Of a stretch of DNA of 5,840 nt, positions 1-4,504 are shown in pieces. Origin of the DNA: Candidatus Bathyarchaeota archaeon (GTDB lineage: Archaea; Thermoproteota; Bathyarchaeia; Bathyarchaeales; WUQV01); the NCBI GenBank assembly GCA_009889585.1, contig WUQV01000059.1:1-5840 (forward strand), read 5' to 3'. Below the pieces are notes generated by a model. It saw only the letters and a list, made by a program, of their open reading frames with translations. It was not told the origin of the DNA and made no database searches. The position numbers and the translations under genes are program-made. Numbering within the stretch: the stretch's first letter is position 1; each line of letters opens with the position of its first letter.

Positions 1-473
1 GTGCTTAAGAGCCCGACCATAAGTATGAGCGAGATGATAGTCGCCGCCCTAATCCCGAATATGTAGAAGTCATAAGCGCTCATCGACACCATCCTTGGAT
101 ACAACTTGAGTACTTTGGTTAAATAGTCACAATAGATTTGTATAGTCGAAAGCAATATTAAATCATAGCCTAATGTTGACATCATCAACGTTACTATAGA
201 TGCTGCCCTTCTTAACAAAGGCCCATTAATACAAAAGTAACATATCAACCCTAACATCGCCCCGAAAAGGAAGGCCAAGGGGAAGTAATGATATGGGCTT
301 CCACCGTATAACTTAACCCCAGTGTAAGTCACGTATAAGCCCCATGTCGCCATGCACGCATGGGCGAAGTTAAAGGTCCTCGTGCATATGAAGAGGAGCG
401 TGATCCCACATGCCAATAGCGATAACGCACAAGCGTAAGTCAATCCATCAGCCAGCACTGCCGCCGGAATCAT
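1..473 (-). CDS. livH: Branched-chain amino-acid ABC transporter permease, LivH type (partial, N-terminal part)
   Basis: I translated the minus strand by hand from the ATG at 473. The frame stays open to base 1, giving 157 residues with the C-terminal part outside the window. The protein is strongly hydrophobic. Residues about 10-51 match the LivH signature: a Gly-Leu-x-Tyr-Ala start, then Leu-Leu-Ala-x-Gly-Ile-Thr-Leu-Leu-Phe, then Asn-Phe-Ala-His at 35-38. Further helices lie at about 64-82, 93-110 and 138-157. LivH-family permeases pair with LivM, two ATPases (LivG/F) and a binding protein to import branched-chain amino acids, or sometimes amides or urea; none of those partners is in view, so the substrate is inferred. 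The Gly that normally follows Asn-Phe-Ala-His is Ala39 here. The start is well fixed: an in-frame TAA lies about 40 bases upstream and no other ATG, GTG or TTG occurs between. No clear Shine-Dalgarno is seen; the TATA-like box at 499-506 would give a nearly leaderless transcript. It is divergent from secG. Confidence 0.85.
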   Translation of the reverse strand, partial: MIPAAVLADGLTYACALSLLACGITLLFICTRTFNFAHACMATWGLYVTYTGVKLYGGSPYHYFPLAFLFGAMLGLICYFCINGPLLRRAASIVTLMMSTLGYDLILLSTIQIYCDYLTKVLKLYPRMVSMSAYDFYIFGIRAATIISLILMVGLLS

Positions 474-498
474 CTTCGGACTGATCTGTTCGAATTGA

Positions 499-512
499 CA
501 TTTAAGCCTTTA
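499..512 (-). promoter_or_regulatory. Archaeal BRE/TATA promoter for livH, possibly shared with secG
   Basis: On the minus strand this reads TAAAGGCTTAAATG, a purine-rich BRE-like stretch followed by a TATA-like CTTAAA. The box centre is about 30 bases before the livH ATG (473), so transcription would start close to the start codon. The core is nearly symmetric, and the plus strand reads CATTTAAG at 499-506, which could also serve secG with a start near 526-530. The BRE is better on the minus strand. The assignment is inferred from sequence and spacing only. Confidence 0.5.
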
Positions 513-582
513 GGTCGCTCTAAGAATGAGGTCAACTCCGCGAAACGCTAATGTAGGAGGCTGGCCTCTCAATAAGGCGAAG

Positions 583-768
583 ATGAGCCGCAGAAAGCGA
601 AAGGACGAAAGGCGCGCTCCGATGCCAGCTCAAAGCGCGGGCCTCCTTCGTTTCTTCGAGGAGGAGACGGAGGGCATTAAGATAAAGCCGGAGGTTCTAA
701 TGGCGTTAGTCGTAATATTCATAATCATCAGCGTCTTGGCTCACCTACACGCCTCGGGGATACTTTAA
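583..768 (+). CDS. secG: Preprotein translocase subunit SecG / Sec61-beta (archaeal type)
   Basis: This 61-residue tail-anchored protein is the small beta subunit of the SecYEbeta translocon in the cytoplasmic membrane. It begins with a basic Arg/Lys-rich segment (residues 2-11). The family hallmark Ser-Ala-Gly-Leu-Leu-Arg-Phe-Phe-Glu-Glu follows at 18-27. Then come Lys-Ile-Lys-Pro before the helix and a single hydrophobic segment at about 37-56 (VLMALVVIFIIISVLAHLHA), which ends almost at the C-terminus. Length and architecture are typical of archaeal Sec61-beta. I chose the ATG at 583 because the frame can also open at 526, but the 19 extra residues resemble nothing in the family. AGGAGG at 555-560 is too far (about 22 bases) to be a normal ribosome site for 583, and no better one is visible. 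The gene lies upstream of the DUF2070 gene on the same strand with a 118-base gap, and is divergent from livH. Confidence 0.9.
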   Translation: MSRRKRKDERRAPMPAQSAGLLRFFEEETEGIKIKPEVLMALVVIFIIISVLAHLHASGIL

Positions 769-814
769 TAATCCCTGCGCATACTCACACGGATTTCAAT
801 CGATTGCCTCTAGC

Positions 815-822
815 CTTTTTAA
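815..822 (+). terminator. Possible T-rich terminator after secG
   Basis: CTTTTTAA follows the secG stop by about 46 bases. Archaeal termination often uses short T-runs without a stable hairpin, so this could end the secG transcript before the promoter at 837-848. It is short, and could instead be an alternative TATA-like element. Confidence 0.25.
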
Positions 823-836
823 TTCTGAACGCACCC

Positions 837-848
837 AAAGGCTTTTAA
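837..848 (+). promoter_or_regulatory. BRE/TATA-like promoter for the DUF2070 gene
   Basis: AAAGGCTTTTAA has a BRE-like purine stretch followed by a TATA-like core, and resembles the element read on the minus strand before livH (AAAGGCTTAAA). A transcription start about 25 bases downstream (near 870) would give a 15-18 base leader ending at the ATG at 887, containing a weak purine patch (AGGG, 877-880). The same bases form one arm of a 7-bp inverted repeat (AGGCTTT 839-845 and AAAGCCT 858-864). Confidence 0.4.
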
Positions 849-886
849 CGTCTCCTTAAAGCCTCAGCTGAACCTCAGGGATTAAA

Positions 887-2701
887 ATGGAAGGCAACGA
901 TTTGAACGAATCGATCGATAGGTTGACGAGAATGAGCTCCTCATTGTTCACCTTTCCAACGTTTAAGAGAACGTTGTTCGCGCTCATGCTATCATCCTTA
1001 TTTCTTTGGCCTCTCTCAGCCCTTCTATCGACTTACTATGATGCTATATCCTCGTTGGCTTATGGAGCATCTTTACTTTGCCTCATCGTTTCATCAGATG
1101 CCATCTTAAGGAAGGCCATCCTTGCGTCCGATCCGATTTACGACTTTAGGAGATGCCTTGTGCTCTCGTTAATCTCATCGTCAGCTTGGCTCCTCCTCTC
1201 CTTCCTCGGATGGGCTTTGGAGACTGTGCTCAACTGGCGAGTTTGGGTTAAAACGTTCTTGCTCGGCTTTTGCGCCTCCGCCGCATTGAGGCTTGTGGCA
1301 TTCTTCACTACGTCCTCGATCGGCCGCGCTAAGGCAGCTTTATCAGCGCTATTACAACCGATCCTTTTCTTAATCCTTTCATCGGCTTGGCTCAGCCTTA
1401 ACGAATTGAGCGTAATCGCCTTTCGCTTCGCCTTAGCGGCGATCCCAACGTTAACCCTTGGAGCGTTAGCCTTCGTTCGTACAGTTGACGCGGTCGGCCG
1501 AAGGTCGGCGTTCGAAATGCCATCGACATCGTTGCTAAAGGCTTTTTTAGCTAGCTGGGCTGAGGGGTTAAACGATCCGATCGAGGGCATCCTTGAGGAT
1601 CACGGCGAAGAAAGCGACGTTTACACCTCAATACTGACCTTTAGAAGGGCTGACGGAAGGGTTAAGGCCATGATAGTGATCCCATCGTTCCACCCAGGCC
1701 CTTTTAAGGATGTCGGTAGCAGCTCCATTCCGTTTATGATTCAATCGGCCATTGAAAGGGAGTACGGATGCTTAGCTTCCGTTCTCCACGGCCTATCAGG
1801 CCATGATATGGACTTAACCTCCAGGCGGCAAAGCGAAAGGGTGGTCAAGGCCATTCTCGAGCCCTTAAGCCCCTCGCCCCTCGGATCGATGGCCTCTCCT
1901 AGGGCTCAATCTAAAGTGGGCGAAGCGAGCGCGGGCTCTCAGATTTTCGGAAGTTGCGCGTTCATTACGTTGACGTTAGCGCCGAAGACCACCGAAGATC
2001 TGTCGAAGGAAGTCGGTGAGAAGATCCTTGTCAAGGCGAAGGAGCGAGGCCTTCAAGACGTCATGATTGTGAACGCTCACAATAGCATAGAAGGGCCTCT
2101 AAATTCGGAAGGCGCGATAGATGACCTTGTGGAAGCGGCCGTTAAGAGCCTTGACGCGGCCTTAGGCCTTGAGCTAAAGCCCGTTCGAGTTGGAGCTGCG
2201 AAAGAAATCTTAAGGGAGTATGGCGTTCGCGAGGGGATAGGGCCCGGTGGGATAGTCGTTATAGTTGTCGAGGTTGGCGATCAAAAGGTAGCGTATGTAA
2301 CAATTGATGGGAACAACATGGTCCCAGGCCTACGCGATAAGATTCTAAAGGCGTTAAGCGAAGTTAACATCGATTGCGGCGAGGTAATGACGACGGATAC
2401 GCACATTGTGAACGGCGTCGTAAGGGCTCCGAGGGGATATCGCCCACTGGGCGAGGTCGTGGATCACAACCTCCTAATCGGGTACGTCAAGAGAGCTACG
2501 TTAAACGCGTTGGACAACCTAGAGCTGGTCGAAGTGGAGCATGGAACTGCTGAAATCGGAGGCGTGAAGGTCGTGGGGGCTAAACAAATTGAGGAGTTGT
2601 CCTCGATAATCGAAAGGACGGTTAAGAGGGCTAAGATCGCGGCCCTTACGATATTTTCAGCCGTTAGCGCGGCCTCGATCGTCTTATTGTCGGCCCTCTA
2701 G
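887..2701 (+). CDS. DUF2070 family membrane protein (function unknown)
   Basis: This 604-residue protein matches my recollection of the archaeal DUF2070 family, whose biochemical role is not known. Residues about 28-200 contain roughly six hydrophobic helices (near 28-48, 55-70, 90-111, 121-140, 152-170 and 178-198). Residues 210-580 are a soluble domain, and a C-terminal hydrophobic helix (about 584-604) anchors the end. The soluble domain carries motifs typical of active sites: His-Pro-Gly-Pro-Phe at 269-273 with Gly-Ser-Ser-Ser at 277-280, His-Gly-Leu-Ser-Gly-His-Asp-Met-Asp at 301-309, Asn-Ala-His-Asn-Ser at 396-400, and Thr-Asp-Thr-His at 503-506. Ile-Asp-Gly-Asn-Asn-Met-Val-Pro-Gly-Leu-Arg (473-483) also looks family-specific. 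The spread of His and Asp suggests a metal-binding hydrolase, which is inference. Near residues 325-353 a Ser/Pro/Ala/Gly-rich stretch looks like a variable linker. The ATG at 887 is the first in frame. Its C-terminal neighbour, the vapBC locus, is convergent. Confidence 0.8.
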   Translation: MEGNDLNESIDRLTRMSSSLFTFPTFKRTLFALMLSSLFLWPLSALLSTYYDAISSLAYGASLLCLIVSSDAILRKAILASDPIYDFRRCLVLSLISSSAWLLLSFLGWALETVLNWRVWVKTFLLGFCASAALRLVAFFTTSSIGRAKAALSALLQPILFLILSSAWLSLNELSVIAFRFALAAIPTLTLGALAFVRTVDAVGRRSAFEMPSTSLLKAFLASWAEGLNDPIEGILEDHGEESDVYTSILTFRRADGRVKAMIVIPSFHPGPFKDVGSSSIPFMIQSAIEREYGCLASVLHGLSGHDMDLTSRRQSERVVKAILEPLSPSPLGSMASPRAQSKVGEASAGSQIFGSCAFITLTLAPKTTEDLSKEVGEKILVKAKERGLQDVMIVNAHNSIEGPLNSEGAIDDLVEAAVKSLDAALGLELKPVRVGAAKEILREYGVREGIGPGGIVVIVVEVGDQKVAYVTIDGNNMVPGLRDKILKALSEVNIDCGEVMTTDTHIVNGVVRAPRGYRPLGEVVDHNLLIGYVKRATLNALDNLELVEVEHGTAEIGGVKVVGAKQIEELSSIIERTVKRAKIAALTIFSAVSAASIVLLSAL

Positions 2702-2703
2702 AG

Positions 2704-2784
2704 TTATCGACGTTCTCCGAGGCGAAAGACACTATTTGCGTCGAGGACGATTGACTCGCGCCAGCCCAGATATCCCTTGTCCAC
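2704..2784 (-). pseudogene. Possible remnant of a second vapBC copy (VapB-like tetrapeptide joined to a PIN-like N-terminus)
   Basis: Just past the vapC stop, and in the same frame, the minus strand stays open from 2793 to a TAA at 2706-2704, with a GTG at 2784. The 26 codons from that GTG begin Val-Asp-Lys-Gly and contain Ser-Ile-Val-Leu-Asp-Ala-Asn-Ser-Val-Phe. The latter has the form of the first beta strand of PIN-domain toxins, with the first catalytic Asp. Val-Asp-Lys-Gly also occurs in the VapB tail, and at DNA level GTGGACAAGGGAT (2784-2772) matches GTGGATAAGGGAT in vapB (3224-3212) at 12 of 13 bases. This could be a shrunken second vapBC module. The stretch is short and chance resemblance is not excluded. 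Confidence 0.3.
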
Positions 2785-2793
2785 CTGAGGGTC

Positions 2794-3177
2794 TTAATCG
2801 CCTATCCACACGGTTTCAGGCAGGTTTTTGAAGTGCTCATCGCCTGTGAGCACATTCGCTTTAAGCACTCTAGTTACAGCAAGCACTATCGCGTCAAAGA
2901 GGCTAGGATCTCTAAGCCCGTCCCTTTTTGCTACTTGTTTAAGCTCCTCGTAGCTCTTCGCAGCTTCAATCGCAACATTTACATCAACCGGCATTATAGT
3001 TGAGATCTCGATAATCGTCGTTAAGCGTTTAATAATCACGCTTTCCCCCATTCCTTCCCTTAGATATTTATGGGTGACCTCTGCTAAAACGATGTCCGGC
3101 GTATAGATTTCATAGGCCTTTGTTAGAATCTCCTTCGCTCTAGCTCCCTTTGCGCTTCCAATGGCAATTTCCGATCC
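2794..3177 (-). pseudogene. vapC: N-terminally truncated VapC-type PIN-domain toxin
   Basis: VapC toxins are PIN-domain ribonucleases that cut tRNA or rRNA, using four acidic residues held around Mg2+ or Mn2+. The frame is open from 3177 (after a TGA at 3180-3178) to the TAA at 2794-2796. It encodes 127 residues that read as a PIN domain lacking its first strand: Gly-Ser-Ala-Lys-Gly-Ala-Arg-Ala-Lys-Glu-Ile-Leu, then Thr-Pro-Asp-Ile-Val-Leu-Ala-Glu (second acidic residue). Towards the end come Ser-Leu-Phe-Asp-Ala-Ile-Val-Leu-Ala (third) and Leu-Thr-Gly-Asp-Glu-His-Phe (fourth). The opening strand with the first Asp, about a dozen residues, is absent from all three frames upstream. There is no ATG, GTG or TTG in frame until the ATG at 3051, which would give only 85 residues and also lose the Glu. 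It is therefore probably inactive. Its 5' end overlaps the vapB 3' end in another frame, as expected from a deletion across the junction. Confidence 0.7.
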
Positions 3178-3380
3178 TCACCGCGATCTTCCTCAGTAAA
3201 GGGCCTCACCCATCCCTTATCCACGCCAAACATTTCGTCGATTAGCCTTACGTAATGCTTCATAAGAAGCAACCGGATGGCCTCATCAAAGCTTTTCGCT
3301 TGCAGTTTGTCACGCAACCTCTCCAACATCGCTATTGTGTCTCTTGATACTTTGATAGTAGTGGTCTTCGTCAAGGACAT
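3123..3380 (-). CDS. vapB: VapB-type ribbon-helix-helix antitoxin, with an altered C-terminus
   Basis: This 85-residue protein would bind operator DNA and neutralise a VapC toxin. An N-terminal strand, Thr-Thr-Thr-Ile-Lys-Val-Ser (about 6-12), is followed by helix 1 (RDTIAMLERLRDKLQ) and helix 2 (SFDEAIRLLLMKHY), the ribbon-helix-helix fold. The middle part, Phe-Gly-Val-Asp-Lys-Gly-Trp-Val-Arg-Pro-Phe-Thr-Glu-Glu-Asp-Arg, resembles the toxin-contacting tail of archaeal VapB proteins. The last 15 or so residues (KLPLEAQRELERRRF) are read from DNA that encodes PIN sequence in the vapC frame, so they are probably new, gained when a deletion removed the original stop. I chose the ATG at 3380; an adjacent GTG at 3383 is equally possible. 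The TATA box at 3413-3406 would start transcription near 3383, so the message would be leaderless. Overlapping palindromes suggest autorepression. Confidence 0.75.
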   Translation of the reverse strand: MSLTKTTTIKVSRDTIAMLERLRDKLQAKSFDEAIRLLLMKHYVRLIDEMFGVDKGWVRPFTEEDRGEDRKLPLEAQRELERRRF

Positions 3381-3391
3381 CACGTACGAGG

Positions 3392-3411
3392 TATACTAGC
3401 ATACTAGTATA
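3392..3411. promoter_or_regulatory. Candidate VapB operator: tandem 8-bp palindromes
   Basis: The 20 bases form a perfect inverted repeat, TATACTAG-CATA-CTAGTATA. Read another way, 3394-3409 is two abutting 8-bp boxes, TACTAGCA and TACTAGTA, centred on CTAG and exactly 8 bp apart. Ribbon-helix-helix repressors such as MetJ bind tandem 8-bp palindromic boxes cooperatively. The site overlaps the vapB TATA box and ends about 11 bases before the start codon, so a bound repressor would block transcription. Confidence 0.6.
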
Positions 3412-3413
3412 AA
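3406..3413 (-). promoter_or_regulatory. TATA box of vapB
   Basis: The minus strand reads GAATTTATACTAG, with the core TTTATACT centred about 26-30 bases before the GTG/ATG start pair at 3383/3380. That spacing predicts a leaderless transcript. The box overlaps the right half of the palindromic operator. Confidence 0.55.
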
Positions 3414-3465
3414 TTCTTTTCGCCTCTGCCGAGATCGCTCAAAAACCTCATGGAGTCCGCTTTTT

Positions 3466-3482
3466 CCGTTCCAATGGAACGG
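3466..3482. repeat. 17-bp perfect palindrome upstream of the POR operon
   Basis: CCGTTCCA-A-TGGAACGG consists of two 8-base arms around one central base. It lies in the 201-base gap between vapB and porC, about 70 bases before the porC TATA box. The single-base loop makes an RNA hairpin unlikely and a dimeric-protein binding site more likely. The T-run (TTTTT, 3461-3465) precedes it on the plus strand, so it is not an intrinsic terminator in either direction. Apart from this, the vapB operator and the porC promoter, I see nothing in the gap. Confidence 0.5.
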
Positions 3483-3550
3483 CTTTAGGAGCTTCAAAAG
3501 CCAGCTCAAGCCCTCATCTTGGAAGCATCCTTTGAAGGCAGCTCATAGCT

Positions 3551-3559
3551 TTTTATATC
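3551..3559 (+). promoter_or_regulatory. TATA box of the POR operon
   Basis: TTTTATATC, preceded by ATAGC, is centred about 27 bases before the porC ATG at 3582. This is the usual archaeal TATA-to-start distance, so the operon transcript probably begins at or next to the start codon (leaderless). No Shine-Dalgarno precedes porC, in agreement. Confidence 0.65.
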
Positions 3560-3581
3560 ATTTCTCAATAGCCCAAAGTCG

Positions 3582-4133
3582 ATGAAGGAGATCCGCATCC
3601 ACGGACGCGGCGGACAAGGTGGCGTAACGTTAGCCGAGCTAATAGCTAGAGCGGCCCATAAGGAAGGTCGCTTCGTCCAAGCGATCCCTTACTTCGGCCC
3701 GGAGAGAAGAGGGGCGCCTGTGAAGGCGTTCGCTAGGATTAGCGACGAACCGATATTGATAAGGAGTCAAATCTACAGCCCCGATTACGTAATAGTCCTT
3801 GACCCACGCTTGCCGGAGGTTGTGGACGTAACGGAGGGCTTGAAGGAAGATGGCATGGTGATAATGAACACCAGGAGGAAGCCGGAGACCCTACCTTTTA
3901 AGGGCTTTCGCTTCGCAACGGTCGATGCGACTGGGATAGCTCTTGAGCTCGGCTTGCTGGTCGCTGGAATGCCGATAGTTAACACTGCCATGCTCGGCGC
4001 CTTCTCGAAGGCAACGGAGGAGGTTAAAATCGAAAGCGCGGTTCAAGCAATCTTAGAGCTATGGCCCGGGCCTGCTGGGGAGCGAAACGCGAAAGCCGCT
4101 CAAGCTGCTTACGAGCGGCTCACGATGTGGTGA
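3582..4133 (+). CDS. porC: Pyruvate:ferredoxin oxidoreductase, gamma subunit
   Basis: This 183-residue protein is the gamma subunit of the four-subunit 2-oxoacid:ferredoxin oxidoreductase, which catalyses pyruvate + CoA + oxidised ferredoxin to acetyl-CoA + CO2 + reduced ferredoxin, reversibly, in the cytoplasm. The family marks are clear. Gly-Arg-Gly-Gly-Gln-Gly-Gly lies at residues 8-14, Tyr-Phe-Gly-Pro-Glu-Arg-Arg-Gly-Ala-Pro-Val at 37-47, and Pro-Ile-Val-Asn-Thr-Ala-Met-Leu-Gly-Ala-Phe at 131-141. The length is typical. The ATG at 3582 sits immediately before the conserved Ile-Arg-Ile-His-Gly-Arg-Gly start, and the TATA spacing supports it. It is the first gene of a gamma-delta-alpha-beta operon, with 77 bases to porD. 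A 2-ketoisovalerate or other 2-oxoacid substrate cannot be excluded from gamma alone. GC is about 60% in the part I counted (3601-3660), unlike the later part of porD. Confidence 0.92.
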   Translation: MKEIRIHGRGGQGGVTLAELIARAAHKEGRFVQAIPYFGPERRGAPVKAFARISDEPILIRSQIYSPDYVIVLDPRLPEVVDVTEGLKEDGMVIMNTRRKPETLPFKGFRFATVDATGIALELGLLVAGMPIVNTAMLGAFSKATEEVKIESAVQAILELWPGPAGERNAKAAQAAYERLTMW

Positions 4134-4210
4134 AAATCCAAGGCTAAGCGCTTGCATGAAATAGCTTAGGAGCGAAAGCCTTAACCTAATGCCTTTAAGT
4201 TAATCGATAG

Positions 4211-4504
4211 ATGGGCTTAGGAAGAGGGGCTTCACGAGGGCTTCGAGACCTTCCGCCGACGATATTATCCTCTCCAAAAGTAGGAAGCGTTGGGAGGACT
4301 GGGTCGTGGAGGCTCTCAAGGCCTGTAATAAATTATGATCGTTGTACGAAATGCTTATTATGTTGGATTTATTGTCCCGAGGGATGCATTAGTAGAGCTG
4401 AAGATGAAAAGCCCATTATTGATTACGACTATTGTAAGGGCTGTGGAATATGTGCTAAAGAATGCCCAATGGATTCTATTTTAATGGAGATGGAGGAGGT
4501 TTAA
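4211..4504 (+). CDS. porD: Pyruvate:ferredoxin oxidoreductase, delta subunit (2x[4Fe-4S])
   Basis: This 97-residue ferredoxin-like subunit passes electrons from the thiamine-diphosphate and proximal cluster centre to external ferredoxin. Cluster motif one is Cys45-x2-Cys48-x2-Cys51-x3-Cys55-Pro, and motif two is Cys75-x2-Cys78-x2-Cys81-x3-Cys85-Pro. Before them, Gly-Arg-Thr-Gly-Ser-Trp-Arg-x3-Arg-Pro-Val (28-39) is the usual delta lead-in. The ATG at 4211 is the only start before that region; no Shine-Dalgarno precedes it. GAAAGCCTTAACC (4174-4186) could be an internal leaderless promoter, but this is weak. The 77-base gap after porC shows only a 6-bp inverted repeat (CTAAGC 4144-4149, GCTTAG 4164-4169). 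Base use shifts abruptly inside the gene: bases 4211-4320 are about 56% G+C, whereas 4321-4500 are about 38% (68 of 180 by hand count). The stop codon abuts the porA ATG. Confidence 0.92.
   Translation: MGLGRGASRGLRDLPPTILSSPKVGSVGRTGSWRLSRPVINYDRCTKCLLCWIYCPEGCISRAEDEKPIIDYDYCKGCGICAKECPMDSILMEMEEV
4495..4500 (+). promoter_or_regulatory. Shine-Dalgarno of porA
   Basis: GGAGGT, inside the last codons of porD, lies 4 bases before the porA ATG at 4505. It is a strong match to the archaeal anti-Shine-Dalgarno sequence, and fixes the porA start within the coupled operon. Confidence 0.75.

Noticed and set aside
526..582. Upstream extension of secG by 19 residues from the ATG at 526
   Set aside because: The extra residues do not resemble Sec61-beta, which normally begins with the basic stretch starting at 583. 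It is kept in mind only because a TATA-like element lies about 25 bases before 526.
1138..1590. 150-codon open frame on the minus strand inside the DUF2070 gene
   Set aside because: It lies wholly antisense to a well-recognised gene; composition is that of a shadow frame and no domain is recognisable.
3411..3540. Plus-strand frame before porC, open except for one internal TAG (3486-3488), considered as a pseudogene or a readthrough (pyrrolysine) gene
   Set aside because: It is short, has no recognisable domain, overlaps the vapB promoter, and gives no sign of a suppressor system; chance openness is sufficient.
3785..3991. 68-codon minus-strand frame inside porC
   Set aside because: Antisense shadow of a strongly conserved gene.
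4144..4169. Hairpin CTAAGC/GCTTAG in the porC-porD gap as a terminator or regulatory RNA
   Set aside because: It has only 6 bp with a 14-base loop and no T-run follows, so it is too weak to call.
4195..4200. TTTAAG as a TATA box for porD
   Set aside because: It is only about 13 bases before the porD ATG, so transcription would start inside the gene, where no alternative start codon exists.
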